In this document: in pieces, positions 21,335 to 33,291 of the stretch
Layout: every line of letters begins with the position of its first letter
Position numbering within the stretch: position 1 is the first letter of the stretch
DNA from: Blepharisma japonicum
Lineage: Eukaryota > Ciliophora > Heterotrichea > Heterotrichida > Blepharismidae
DNA: 64,000 nt
Reading direction: 5' to 3'
NCBI GenBank assembly: GCA_949751835.1
Contig: CATKHK010000041.1
Coordinates: forward strand, 186,001 to 250,000
Made by a program: the position numbers and the translations under genes
The notes under the pieces: model-generated
The model's database searches: none
Seen by the model: the letters and a program-made list of their open reading frames with translations, nothing else
Told to the model about the DNA's origin: nothing

Positions 21335-22642
21335 ATGGGTGGTCTTTTCGCTAAAGGGAAATTAAGACGATTAGGATTAGAAAAAAATGCCTTATTAGCT
21401 CAATGTGAAGAATACGAAAAAAAAATCGCAGAGCGAAAAGCTGAGCATGAGATAGAAGAAATCTCTAAAGATGAACAGTTAGATTTTCTAATACATCAAG
21501 AACAGCTGAGGGCAACCAACTCAATCAAGACCTTTGATCGGCTAATTGGAGTAAAAATTGAAAACTGGACAATCGAAAATTTACTAGCCCATTTTCTAGA
21601 CCTAGAAGACTGTGAAGACAAAACAAGCCCTTATTTATGTCTAAGAGTCGAAGAATCTCAAATAGAATCAAGAATCTGCCGTAATCTTATGGATTTTATT
21701 GAAAAAATCAAAGAATTGAATATAAATAAATCAGAAATGCTGGTTGAAAATATTGAAAAATTGGAGATGGAGCTTGCAAGTTTCCCAAATTTGATTAAAA
21801 TTTTAAATCAAATTAAAAATCAAGAAAAAATACTTTCAAGTAACCAAGAAGATATCCTAGAAAAAGTTTCGCTTGAATTAACTGAAAGAAGTGAGCTTGA
21901 AAAAGACCTGGTTCTTTTGCAAAGAAAACATGCTTTCCAAATGTACAATAAGCAAGCAGAAGAAAAACATGCCGAAATAGAAAAAATGAAAAGTCTGCTA
22001 GGAAAGGTAAAAAAAGAAAAAGAAGATTTACTTGACCATTGGGAAAGTATGAAGTCAAGTGATGGAAAAATTGAAAGTGAAGAAATGCTAGAAATAAGAA
22101 GAGGGATTCAAAATAAGCTTAATGAAATCGCAAAAAATAAAGCTAGTATTGAAGATGGGCTGGTTTATCTACAAAATCATACTGATATTTTAAATGAATT
22201 AGAACTTTATAAAGATAAACTGCAAAAAGCTGTTTTAAGAGTAAAACTTGCTTATGATGAAGAAGACAGCATTAAGGAAGAAAAAGAAAATTTAATGGAA
22301 GATATAAAAGAGCTGGAAAAAATGAAAAAGAAAAGCATTGAATTAAAGCTTCATGAAAGACAAATTGAAAGCCACATTCGGTATCTTAACGATATGTCAG
22401 GAAGCAATCAAGAAGAATTTTCACAGTATCTTGATAAAATGAATCTAGAAGTCCACAAGCTAGAAGACGAAGTAATAATCGAAGAAGCCAAATTCCAAGA
22501 ACTCTGTGAATCTCGTGACAGATTGAAGAAAATAATAGAAAAATCTATTAAAAAGATGATGCTCCGAGGACTTACATATGTCACGAAAGTTGGCCCTGAG
22601 CAGGCATTTAAAAGATGGGTATGGAGCATGTCTGATAGTTAA
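21335..22642 (+). CDS. long coiled-coil protein with MGG start
   Basis: 435 residues, no TGA. Almost the whole protein is predicted coiled coil, with heptad-like Leu/Ile and many Glu/Lys residues (about 10-60 and 140-410). The short C-terminal end is more ordered and aromatic (MLRGLTYVTKVGPEQAFKRW). It begins MGG and has a basic N-terminus (KGKLRRLG), so N-myristoylation is possible but weaker than in its neighbours. It resembles general structural or axonemal coiled-coil proteins; no specific family recognised. The EF-hand gene follows 107 nt downstream on the same strand. Confidence 0.8.
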   Translation: MGGLFAKGKLRRLGLEKNALLAQCEEYEKKIAERKAEHEIEEISKDEQLDFLIHQEQLRATNSIKTFDRLIGVKIENWTIENLLAHFLDLEDCEDKTSPYLCLRVEESQIESRICRNLMDFIEKIKELNINKSEMLVENIEKLEMELASFPNLIKILNQIKNQEKILSSNQEDILEKVSLELTERSELEKDLVLLQRKHAFQMYNKQAEEKHAEIEKMKSLLGKVKKEKEDLLDHWESMKSSDGKIESEEMLEIRRGIQNKLNEIAKNKASIEDGLVYLQNHTDILNELELYKDKLQKAVLRVKLAYDEEDSIKEEKENLMEDIKELEKMKKKSIELKLHERQIESHIRYLNDMSGSNQEEFSQYLDKMNLEVHKLEDEVIIEEAKFQELCESRDRLKKIIEKSIKKMMLRGLTYVTKVGPEQAFKRWVWSMSDS

Positions 22643-22749
22643 TCTTTTTAGAAAAATTAAAAAATTTAAAAAATCTTAACGGGAAAAGTCATAATTTAAT
22701 AAGACTATAATAAGCATCATATTAGATTTAATTTTTCATTTTATTAAAT

Positions 22750-23451
22750 ATGGGTTCAGCTCCTAGTAATATTAACAAAATTCCTAAGCTCCGGCAATCA
22801 GAGCTTCAAGAATTTTCACGCCAAACCTTATTTTCCCCAGAAGAGGTAGAAATGCTGTACAAGCGATTTTATGAAATTTCAAAATCTGAAGTAGATGACG
22901 GTGTAATTGATTATTCTGAATTTTGTCTTGGCTTAAAACTGCCTCTTTCACCTATGATTTCTGATAGAGCATTTCGGCTATTTGATGCGAATGGTGACAG
23001 AGTTATAAATTTTCGAGAGTTTTTATTAGGGTTAAGTACATTTATTACAAAGAATACTGAAACACCTAGAACGAATCAAGAAATGAATAAGTCTATTATA
23101 GCAACGAAGTATAGAGACCAAATTGAGGCGTCTTTTAGGATGTATAATGTAAAAGAAGAAGGTAAAATATACATTGATGATATAAAAGCTCTTTTAACTT
23201 CTGCAGTTTCACAGATAACATCTTTTGGCCTCAATCAAGAACAAATTTCACAAATAGTTGAGAGATTGATTAAGAGAGAAATATGTATGGAAGATGAGCA
23301 TGGGAAATACATTGATAAGGATTCTTATAGAAAGATGATTATTAATGACAATCGAATCGTCAAATGATTGGGAATCGATATGGAAAGAGTTGTCCATAGT
23401 TATAGGTTTGTAAACGTCAAAAAATCGAGATCAAGGTGTTTACCTTTATAA
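22750..23451 (+). CDS. EF-hand calcium-binding protein (calcineurin B/NCS-like)
   Basis: 233 residues; the last 28 follow a TGA read as Trp (23365). The layout of four EF-hand units and the MGS start (possible N-myristoylation) resemble calcineurin B or neuronal calcium sensor proteins. Only the second EF loop is canonical (D79-A-N-G-D-R-V-I-N-F-R-E90). Loops 1, 3 and 4 lack key acidic residues (for example YNVKEEGKIYIDD), so a single calcium site is predicted. It is probably a membrane-tethered calcium sensor; the target is unknown. The C-terminal extension is basic (VKKSRSRC). Confidence 0.83.
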
Positions 23452-24129
23452 TTGATATATTTTTGATTAAAATGAATAAATTGTAAATAATATTCCATTT
23501 AAATATTCCTAGGCATATAGCACAATTAGAGAGCAAGCTAATTTTATATTATGAAAATTTATTAGAAATAGTCTTTTAGTTAGCATATTTCTTAGACTAA
23601 GCTCATCAAAATTTTCTCCATTTTAGATTTACTCCTGAATCAGAGATATATTTAAAATATTAATAAAATAGATAAATATTTAAAATTATATGAAAAGGCA
23701 AATCTTAACTTTAATTCAGAACCCATAATTTCTAAGCGTGAAAGCATGTATCTTTTAACTTATGAAAAATTTTCTCAGAGTAGATAATAATGTTTTTACA
23801 ATCAGATATCTATAATTCCAAAAACTGTATATATTTAAGAATGGTATCTATGCTATTTGAGTGTCCTGTGCCTTCATAAATATTTAAGCTCAGGATTACC
23901 AATAATTTTAGTTTGTAGGCGTCTATTTAAAAAGTCATATCACATCACATGATTTTATAGAATGACTCCAAGTGCTATAATCTTAGCTCCTACTTATGAT
24001 CTGGTTCCAATTTTGAGAAGCTTAAAGATTCACAAAACTTATTAGATTTTAAAGCATAATAATTCTTTAAAGACCTGAAAGTGCATCTTAAAATTTTTAT
24101 TTATTATTTAATTTTTTATTATCCATTAA
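23452..24129. other. spacer between convergent EF-hand and meckelin genes
   Basis: About 680 nt between two 3' ends, unusually long here since convergent gaps elsewhere are 1-200 nt. No frame, RNA or repeat recognised; it may hold decayed DNA. Confidence 0.4.
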
Positions 24130-27100
24130 TTATATCAAGAATCTTCTATCCACAAGAGTTTTTCTTGATAAATTCCTTTCCCCTAAGTCTTGCCTGAACC
24201 AGACCGCAATTTTACTAAAAACATAAGTAACAAGAGCTGCAATATATATATTCTGCGCTGCTATATCAATAAGATCAAATATCAAAATATCTAATAACAG
24301 CAAGCTAAACTCTCTTCCCATGAAAAAAATATTTTCAAATCCCATTGCTATATCTCGATAGAAAAATGGCATTCCTACAAAGTTAGTCATATCAGTTGGA
24401 GGCATGCTCAAAAACCTTTGTAAAGGAGTTTTATCTAATACTTGGGATTTATTATTGTGTATCACTTCAGTGATATAAGCCTTGAATTTATCGTTCAGCT
24501 GATTTCTTATATCATCCATAGTTTCCTGTGTCAAAGGTTCCGTTGTATTTTTCCGATTAAGCCACAATTTAGAAGCTTGATTTAATTTTTGAGCAGCCGC
24601 ATAAGAGTTTGCATCATAGTCTGTAGCATTTGATGTCATTGTATTATATGTTTCTCTAACTCTCCAAGGGATATAAATTTCAAAAGTTTGTAGTTGTGTA
24701 ATATCAGCTTCGATTAAGCCTCTTTTCTTTGCTCTGCCAGATTCTTCTTCTCCTAATCCTTTAAGTAGTTCATCTAGGGTTATATCTGCAATACCTATAG
24801 GAGAACATCCATGTATATAATATCCATGCAATGCATCATCCAATATAAATACCGAAATATTTGTTATTGCACAAAGGTCAACAAAATTATGCAGCTGGGT
24901 AGGAATCCATGTACTTATGATTTTTCTAATAATAAATTGAGTATACCCTATTACAAGTATCAAAAAAGAATCAATAAAAAATCTTAAGACCATATTCATA
25001 GGTGATTTTGTGTAACTACCTTCATCAGTATAAAGATTTGGCTGAGCAGACCCAAGCTCTTCCCATCCTATTCCACTTAAGAAAAGGAGTGTAAAAATCA
25101 AAGTAAACTCAATATTTATGTACCTGCAAGCTTGTATTTCATTAAGCTCATTAGAGACAAATAGTGTTCTCCAAGCACTCACATTGACTTTATAATATTC
25201 AGGGCGAGGTTCTTCCCCTCTTACTTCTTGAATAATTGCTTTAATTTGGTCAGCACCAGGCCTCAAAATTCTTCCTGGAGTCTCCCAATCAATGAATAAA
25301 AAATCCACCTTGGCTTGAGTCATAATAATATTAAGCACCCACAAAATTTGAAATGAAACAGTTAACCCAAAAACTACTTGGAACGCTACATAATCATCAG
25401 GATATGAATTCTGTGGAGGAATCAGGACATATACATGGTACTGCATTTTATAAAAAATAAACCAATAAGCGGTAAACACAAAGAGGTACCAAAACATTGT
25501 AAACGCCCACACCCCGAAAAACATTCATGCGCCTGCAGTAATCATTTTCATGGTATGGCCATCTCTTGAAATGATTGGAGGGTTATTTTTCTTCCAAATA
25601 TATATTTTTAGAAGCCATATAAGAATAAGCACAAAATTAGCCACAATAAAAATGGCTAAAGCGACTTTCCAGAATCCTGAAGTATTCATAGTATATTCGC
25701 TGGTAAAAGTCAAATGGGAACTTTTATCTTCTTGTTCAATATAATTTACAAGCCTTGTCCGATATTTAATGAGCAGTAACGGCACATAAATTTTTGAGTC
25801 TGCATCATTCCTAAGAGTGACCCTTAGCTTGATTGATTTCGGGTAAGTCAAAACTGTGGTATCATTTCCATAAATATATGCATTTGTGCCAACTTTGCCA
25901 CTTACGTTATCATATATAAAAAACCTTCTTACAAGCCTTCATGACGATTTATCTGAGCCTTTATTTGGCTTATCTCCATCTTTGTCTATGAAATTATCAA
26001 TTAAAATAGGAACATCAATTAAGCTTCCATCTTGGTCTAATAAATAAGGGTCATAGAAAACAGTTTCAGAATAAGTGATATAAGGTGTAAGGTCTAAGTC
26101 ACAGTCATAAACTTCATTAGTCCCAAAAGTTTTATAATTCTTTGTGTCATCGTCTGAATGAGGACATAAAATCAGCTGATCAGTCAGGTCGACATACTCT
26201 ACAAAGGTACCATTGAGCATAAATTTGGCAAGCTTAAATTGAAGCTTATTTACTTTAGTGTCATCAGATGAGTCAAAAGTGACCTTCATATTTACAATAT
26301 CAGAATCCAAAACGTCGTCTGCAGGATTTCCATAATAAAGCCAAGCCATATCTTCTTTTAGTCCTGGATCACTTGTTTTCTCTGATGAAGGTGTCGCTGT
26401 TTTTCTTTTGCCTTCAATGTACTCATATAATTGGCAAACTGTGGATTGTTCATTATATAATTGAAGAACACATAAATTGGCGAGGTTTTGGCAGGCTTCA
26501 ATACTGTGGGTATTGTTACAGTCTCTTAAAGATTTCAAATAAAAATAATTAAATGTGTCACTTGTAGCAATTGTGATTTGGGAAACACCTTTATTGGTTT
26601 CTACATAGTTATAAATAACGCTCCTGGCAGATTCCAAAGGATATTGGGTTAGCAAGTCTGCTACTTCTGAATTTTTAACACAAGTCCCTGCTGATTGGGT
26701 ATATTCGCTAATGCAAACGCATTTATAAGTTGAAGGATCTCTTTCCATTATGTCTAAATAAGGGCATTGTTCACAAGAATGAGAGCCAGGGCCAGGGTAA
26801 TAATTGAGAGAAGAGCAAGCTTGACAAGTTTTCTCAGTTAAATAAGTTCCATCCTGATTAAACTCTTCGACTACTTCATAGCTGGCAGATGAACAATAGC
26901 AATCTTTAGTTGTTTGGTCAATCCCATTTGGACAGGTTTGACACGCATATCCATCAGAACTTGGAGCGCCTGGTGAGCACGCAATACAAGAGAACGTTGG
27001 AAGCTCATTTGTATTAGGGTCTTTATAAGTCCCAGGAGCACATTCACATGATAGTCAATCAGAACTTGCAATTTTATTATCCCCACAAGTATCACAGTCC

Positions 27101-27198
27101 ATTATTGCTGTATTGTAGTAATATTTTGTTGAATTGCAGCTAATTTGAGTTTGAATTGCAAGCACATAGGAAACTAAAAATACGATAAGTGCGGGCAT
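24130..27198 (-). CDS. TMEM67: meckelin (TMEM67/MKS3)
   Basis: 1022 residues, intronless; several TGA codons read as Trp join what would otherwise be four pieces. Human meckelin is 995 residues. It has a signal peptide (MPALIVFLVSYVLA), a Cys-rich ectodomain (about 20-190) and a beta-rich ectodomain. C-terminal membrane helices follow with family signatures: DFLFIDWETPG, VSAWRTLFVSNELNEIQ, FVDLCAITNISVFIL, GYYIHG, QTFEIYIPWRVRE, and the C-terminal KTLVDRRFLI, almost identical to animals. Meckelin sits in the ciliary transition zone and gates membrane-protein entry. The ATG at 27198 is chosen because it begins the signal peptide. The Cys-rich gene is 52 nt upstream on the same strand. Confidence 0.96.
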
Positions 27199-27250
27199 TT
27201 GTAAATTTATTATAATTTTAAAATAAAAAGTCAATAATTAAGGAACTGGA

Positions 27251-28390
27251 TTAATTTATCAAGCATGCAAAAACTACCCCAGCTATTAGAGTTAATACAT
27301 TTCCAAAATTATCAAGGTAATACTCGTATTGCTGAGATATGCTTATATACTTCGTATTGAAAATTTCAGCAACACAATCTTGATTATTTTGAATATCAGG
27401 GTAATCTTTAATAAGTGTATCGTAATAGGAATAAATTGCCATATTCTTAGCACCCCACCAGTCTTTCATACAAACCGGGTTGAACCTTCTTTCTGTATTA
27501 CAATACAAAAGAGCACTGCTTGCTAAATAATCAGAAAGTTTGTCTAAGAATTTACCATATATCGTATCTCCTGGAAACAATCCACAATATGCTTTTCCTT
27601 CAGGATTATACCCACATTTGCATTGTGAATATAATGGCATTTCGTATTGTGGGTCTGTCACAGAAGGACAATCACTGTCAGAGCTACACGCAACAGGTGG
27701 CTGATTTAAACTTGGCAGCCTCGGCAAACAATAAGACATATAGCATTGTGTTCCACACAAATATGAAGCACAAAGGGAATTATTGAAGTATGTAGGATCA
27801 CAGCTTTGGACTCTATGATATTCCTCTACGCTTAAATATTTGACACAAACCCCAGTTCCAGGCTTAGCATTTGTAGCTATATCACATCCAGCACTATTTA
27901 CACAGTCACCATCTTCACTACACCCTTTCTCTCCAATTTCAAGCTGAAGAACGCAGGTACTGTTTGCACAGTGATAGCCAGGGTCACAATTGTTTTGAGA
28001 AGTGCAGGATTCGCCTACGCCTGAACCTCTACATATACCTTCTATGCAGCCTTTTGTAGCATAAGTGCTGCAATCATCATTGCTGACACATTTTTCACCT
28101 GGCCATTTTGCGGCGTTTGTGGGATTAGGCTTGATGGCGCAGGAACTGTTTTTTCCGGCTGATTCTGGGCAATAAGGATAGGCGACGTTTGTACAGTTTG
28201 TGGCATAATAGGTGCCATTTCCAGATGGGTCATAGTAAACGCAGGTCTCTGAAGTGAACTCTTGAGTAGAAAGCTTACAAGTGTAGGATGAGCATACTAT
28301 AGCTTCTTCAGCTTCTACAGAATATTCCGTAAAACATAGTCCTGGTGAAAGAAATAGCAAGAGTCATAGTATTCCTGTATGCTTTTCCAT
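27251..28390 (-). CDS. secreted or surface-anchored cysteine-rich protein
   Basis: 379 residues. The start at 28390 gives a signal peptide (MEKHTGILWLLLFLSPGLC) whose Trp is TGA. More than 30 Cys follow, in patterns like GEKCVSNDDCS, GESCTSQNNCDPGYHC and CSEDGDCVNSAGC, similar to Dickkopf/EB-type disulfide modules found in many protist surface proteins. Many N-glycosylation sequons (NGT, NCT, NSS, NST) are present. A hydrophobic stretch ends the chain (NVLTLIAGVVFACLIN), which could be a GPI-attachment signal. Function unknown. It lies 52 nt upstream of meckelin, on the same strand. Confidence 0.85.
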
Positions 28391-28699
28391 GTTTATATGA
28401 GTAAGTTTAAATAATACTCTTATAAATTTCTTGGATTGTTGACTTATGCTATCATCGAAAAAAACACCTTCCAATACAATAAACAGAAATAATTTAAATT
28501 TATGACAAAAACTTCACAAGAAACAGAAATTAAAGATAAAATTTATATATGAAATATTCAAAAAATAATGTTAAATTCTCTTATTTTTCACATTACAATT
28601 TTTTGTATACTGATGTCAAACATTTAGAATCGCTTTGTCAATTTTCTTTTGAAATTATTAATTACCAAAAATTCTAATGAGATCTTATGTAAATTCACC
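28391..28699. other. AT-rich spacer
   Basis: About 310 nt between two minus-strand genes. No gene or repeat seen. Confidence 0.4.
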
Positions 28700-29401
28700 T
28701 TATATAATCTCACACCTCCACTGTTTATTAATCTCATCATACAAATCAATTTCATTTTCTGCCTCCAAAGTGTTTTTATCATTTTCATTAATTTTGCATG
28801 AAGGCGGAACCATCCTTTTTACCACAAATACCGGCGAGTCCAGCTCTTTTTGCGGCTCTTCTTCAGCCTTATGTGATTCCTCCACACTGGCTTGTTTTTC
28901 TTCTTCGCCTTTCGAATTTTTATTATCATTATGAAACGTTGTAATTATTTTCGGAGAAGGCTTGTTATCCTCATTCCCTTTAGCGGAAATATTTTTTTCT
29001 GGCTTAGCAGGTTCTGATGGCTTTTTAAAATAATTTGTAAGGTAGATTTGCAGTTCATTGATATGGGCTATTAATTTCTTCATTGCTTGATCTACCTCTT
29101 CTAGATTTTTTGGAGGGTTTTCAGCACAAAGATTTTGTAAATTTTCTGAAAGTTTTTGACATATGAGGGCGCCGACATATCCGCTGGATCCTTTTAGAGA
29201 GTGAGAGCTTCTTTTGAGCTCTGGCCAGTTTCGTGAATTATAGGCAGATTGGATGTCATTTAAGGAGTTGTTGAGATCTTTAGCTTCGAATCGCTTCAGA
29301 AACTGCATAAACATTTTTTCGTCGACGAATCTGCTAATGCCATAGTTGAAATCAATCATCTGATCGTCTTTATGATTATTCATTATTAAAGCAAAGCTCA
29401 T
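28700..29401 (-). CDS. histidine phosphotransfer (HPt) domain protein
   Basis: 233 residues from the ATG at 29401; the open frame above it has only a TTG. Residues about 20-120 form an HPt four-helix bundle, with the phospho-accepting His67 in SSHSLKGSSGYVGA. HPt proteins shuttle phosphate between hybrid histidine kinases and response regulators, which ciliates are known to have. The rest (about 130-233) is a disordered Glu/Lys/Pro-rich tail containing VFVVKRMVPPS. No kinase or receiver gene is nearby, so partners lie elsewhere in the genome. An alternative start is the second Met, six residues later. Confidence 0.87.
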   Translation of the reverse strand: MSFALIMNNHKDDQMIDFNYGISRFVDEKMFMQFLKRFEAKDLNNSLNDIQSAYNSRNWPELKRSSHSLKGSSGYVGALICQKLSENLQNLCAENPPKNLEEVDQAMKKLIAHINELQIYLTNYFKKPSEPAKPEKNISAKGNEDNKPSPKIITTFHNDNKNSKGEEEKQASVEESHKAEEEPQKELDSPVFVVKRMVPPSCKINENDKNTLEAENEIDLYDEINKQWRCEII

Positions 29402-29631
29402 TATTTTAAACAGTTGCCCATGAATATTCAATAATTCTGATATCTTTCAAGATAAAATATAATTAAGATATATACAGGTTTTCTAGAAATAAAAGAAGGC
29501 TAATATTATTTATAAGAGCGGCTTAATTTTTTCATAATTATATAATAAAAATATATAATTTTATAATACAAAAATTAAACTTATATTTTAAGCCAATATT
29601 AGCACAAAACATCATAATTTTATTAATTTGG

Positions 29632-31692
29632 TTATATGCTGTCTGAGTTCCACCCTAAATAATTTTTACATTCTTTAAGAATTTTGCTTGCTAATTTATA
29701 GTCGAAATTTGTACACACTTCAAATTCATTAGCTTCCTTTGGGCACTCCTTTAATATTTTTTCTGCCCATCAATATTTATTGACCCCAAACAGTCTTATA
29801 CACAAGTTCCTTTTTGCCCAATCATGGCTAATTATTTCTTTAATCTCATTTTGATTATCAGACTGTAAAAAGATCTTAACTTTTTCAATCATAGCGTTTG
29901 TAAAGTTAACAGACAAGCTTTCCAGTTTTTCTTGGAGTTCTCTTTGTTTCTACCTCAAAATTACCTGCTGTAGCTTGAGCTTTCTTTTTTCAGCTAAGGA
30001 TTCCCCTTTTGCCGATTTTGGGATGTTGTCGGACCACTCTAATAAATCCTTGGAAACAAGCTTTAGGTTTATAATTACATCAACCATTTCGTTTACAAGG
30101 TTTGGGTTGTTTTTGAGCTTTATTTTCAGCTGCCTTGATTTTCTTTTCATTAGCCTTTTTATTTTTGCTTTTTGAGTTGGGTCATTTTTTTTGAAATATT
30201 TTAAAGGCCCCATAGATACAGTAGTGAAAATAGCACCTTGCTTTATTTCTTGTTTTTCGATATTCACAATATTTGTTTCTGCTTTTACCATTATTTTTTC
30301 GACTGGCTTAATAGGCTCAATTGGGATGATTGACTCTTGAAATACCTCTTCCTCAATACTTGACTTAATTCTCTCTCTTTCGCACTCATCTCTGACAGAT
30401 AAAAATAAATTTTCTATTTCCTTTTCAAGCTTATCTTCTTCTGGCCTAAGCTCTTCTTTAATTTCTTTATTAGACTCTGATGCTAACTGTTTGACTTTTG
30501 CATTTTGATTTGAGTCATTGCTTTCAGAATATTTTAAAGGTCTCATAATTCTTTGAGTAAAATTGGCACCTTGCTTTTCAGTTATCACAATATTTGTTTC
30601 TGCTTTTACCATTATTTTTTGAGCGGGCTTAATAGACTCAATTTCAACTCTTTCTCTTTCACGCTCATATCTGACAGATAAAAATAAATTTTCTATTTCT
30701 TTTTCAAGCTTGTCTACTTCTGGTGGATCCTCTTTTATTTCTTCATTAGGCTCCGGTATCTCTGATTTTTTAATTGGGATATCTTTTTCGAAATATTTTT
30801 CAGAAAAAATAACGCTTTTCTTTATTTCTTGTTTTTCAGTACTTAAAATATTTGTTTCTGCTTTTACCATTATTTTATCGACCTGCTTAATAGGCTCACT
30901 ATCAACTCTAGATTCTTTATATAAGTCTTTCTCAATCCTTGGCTGAGAATTTCCTTTTTCACACTCATCTCTGACGGATAAAACTAAATTTTCTATATTT
31001 TTTTCAAGTTTATCTCCTTCTAACTGAAGCTCTTCTTTTATTCCTTCATTAGACTCTTTTATCGGTTTTTTTATTTTTGCTATTTGATTTGGGTCATCTT
31101 TTTTGAAATATTTTGAAGGTCCCATGGCTCTTGTAGTAAAAATAACACCTTGTTTTATTTCTTGTTTTTCAGTATTCACAACATTTGTTTTTGTTTTTAC
31201 CATTGCTTTTTCTACTGGCTTAATAGGCTCAATTTCAACTATAGGCTCTTTATATAAATCTTCTTTGATACTTGATTGAACTATTTCTTTGTCACACTCA
31301 TCTCTTGTAGATAAATCTTTTATATTTTTTTCAATCTTCTCTGCTTCTTCTTTTGTTTTTTGATTTGAGTTATCTTTTTTGAAATATTTTGAAGGGCCCA
31401 TCGCTCTTGTAGTAAAAATAACACCTTGCTTTATTTCTTGTTTTTCAGTATTCACAATATTTGTTTTTGCCTTTACCATTATTTTGTCGACCTGCTTGAT
31501 AGGCTCACATTCAACAATTGGCTCTTTATATAAATCATCTTTAATACTTGGTTGAAATCTTTCTTTATTACATTCATCTCTGACAGATAAAAATAAATTT
31601 TCTATTTCTTTTTCAAGTTTATCTACTTCTGGTTGAAGCTCCTCTTTTATTTCTTCATTAGACTCTGATGATGTTCTTAACAAAATGCTCAT
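29632..31692 (-). CDS. protein with five long internal repeats and a unique C-terminal domain
   Basis: 681 residues after removal of a 15-nt intron (29950-29964). Residues about 15-530 are five imperfect repeats of about 85-115 residues. Each contains a helix like KLEKEIENLFLSVRDEC, then EPIKPVEKIMVKAETNIV, EKQEIKQG and usually IFTTRAMGPSKYFKKD. Repeats 3 and 4 are the most degraded. The unique C-terminal 100 residues, partly encoded by exon 2, look globular and Trp/Cys-containing (HDWAKRNLCIRLFGV, KYWWAEKILKECP). No family recognised. The repeated K-P-x-E-K-x-M-V-K core suggests a multivalent binding protein. One Trp in exon 2 is TGA. Confidence 0.82.
29950..29964 (-). other. 15-nt intron
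   Basis: Coding-strand sequence GTAATTTTGAGGTAG. Unspliced it ends the protein at an in-frame TAG; spliced, the frame runs on for 105 residues. Confidence 0.85.
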
Positions 31693-31845
31693 ATATATTT
31701 AAAAATTACAAATTATTTAATTATCAGAAGGTGTAAGATTCCCTCAAGAAAAACATTATAAAGATTGCTTTATTTTAACAATATTTAAATAATAAAAGAG
31801 AAAAAGATTATTAAAAGCTAGAAAAGATTTTGATAAACTCATTAT

Positions 31846-33033
31846 TTACTTCAAAATTCTTTTACTAATTTCTTGAGTAAAAGAAAGTGAGCTTGTCCAA
31901 CCAGGAGAAACAATATTTAAAAAGTGAATTGATTTCTCATCTCCTTCAACAGCAAAATCGTCTACAAATGTATAAGTTCTTTTATCAACCAATTGTGGAA
32001 ACATTGCTGGAATCCCCCAGTGCTTATAGTCTTCTCTTACTACTCCACTAACTAATTGGTTGCAATCTGCAACTATATTACTTTTTTGGTATTTTCTAGC
32101 TTCTCTTAGGAACAGCTTAATATACATTTTCCAATTTTTGGAGAAAAGACATCTCAGATATAAATTAGAAGACGATAATACTTCGCTTAAACTGAAGCCA
32201 TGGTTTCATGCATATTGTTCTCTCCACAATGCAGGAGTTGCAGTTGGGCCTAATTTATATACTCCATGCACAGTATTTGTCGTATGGACTCCAAGACCTA
32301 AATCTGGAGAAGGGCATGGGTATATTAATGTATTAAACCCTTTTATCCCTGGATTTCCATCAAGATAAAGTCCAATAATTGGCAGAATTTCATAATTAAG
32401 ACCAAACCCAAATTGTTTCGCTATCTTATCAACATACATCCCTGCACAATTTATCACAAATTTCGCCTCAATTGGGAATTTTGACGTTTCCACTATAGTA
32501 GTGCTTATATTGTCAGCTTTTGATAAAAATTTGCACCCTTCAATGATTTTCACCCCTTTTTCTTCGCATTCCTGTTTTAAAGCTTTAATCACTCCTTTAT
32601 TGTCTGCTATTGAAGTAGAAGGAGACCAAATATATCTTTGCTGCGGGATTATTCTGGGCTCTATAGATTTAGCTTCATGATAGTCTATTAGTTTTAAGGG
32701 TGCGCCGTTTTTAATCCCTCTGTCATAAAGGCTTTTAATTTCTTCTGCTTCTTTGTCGTTTGCTGGTGCAATGATTTTTCCGATATTTTGAAATTTTATA
32801 CCATGGGATTTGCAATATTCAGTGATAAGGGCATTTCCCTTTACTGAATGGACAGCTTTAGATGAGCCATTAGGATAATAGATTCCTGCATGGACCACTG
32901 CGCTATTACGGCCACTTGCGTGAGCTCCGCAAAAATCTTTGTCTATAAGGACAACTTTTCCGGACTGAGACATCACCCGAGCCATGCTCAGTCCTATGAT
33001 GCCACCACCAATAATAAGAAAATCAGCATTCAT
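31846..33033 (-). CDS. FAD-dependent L-2-hydroxyglutarate dehydrogenase-like protein
   Basis: 395 residues; one TGA (at 32206-32208) is Trp. The N-terminus has the dinucleotide-binding motif IIGGGIIGLSMA (G9, G11, G14), followed by GRNSAVVHAGIYYPNGS, strongly like L2HGDH (HNSGVIHSGIYY in human). Family members oxidise L-2-hydroxyglutarate to 2-oxoglutarate with FAD, in mitochondria in animals. C-terminal matches include LGLGVHTT, GPTATPAL and HFLNIVSPGWTSSLSF. The ATG at 33033 gives the bacterial-type N-terminus. An in-frame ATG at 33126 would add 31 residues that could be a targeting extension. I am sure of the DAO superfamily and fairly sure of the subfamily. Confidence 0.87.
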
Positions 33034-33291
33034 TTTTATTGGTTTCAAAAAATAATGATCATATGCAGTATTTTCTCTGATATAAAATAAAAAATATATT
33101 GAAAATAGATTGAATTGGCATTTCATGTATTGTAAAAAAAATTGTACCTTATAATAATTATCTCTAATTATTATGATAATTTTGAATAATTATGCTTTTT
33201 AATTGTCTGCCAAAAGTTTATGGATCGATTCTGCTATGGGATTTATGAATTAAAAAAAAATATTTTGGATAGCTTATATGAAAATTTTTTA

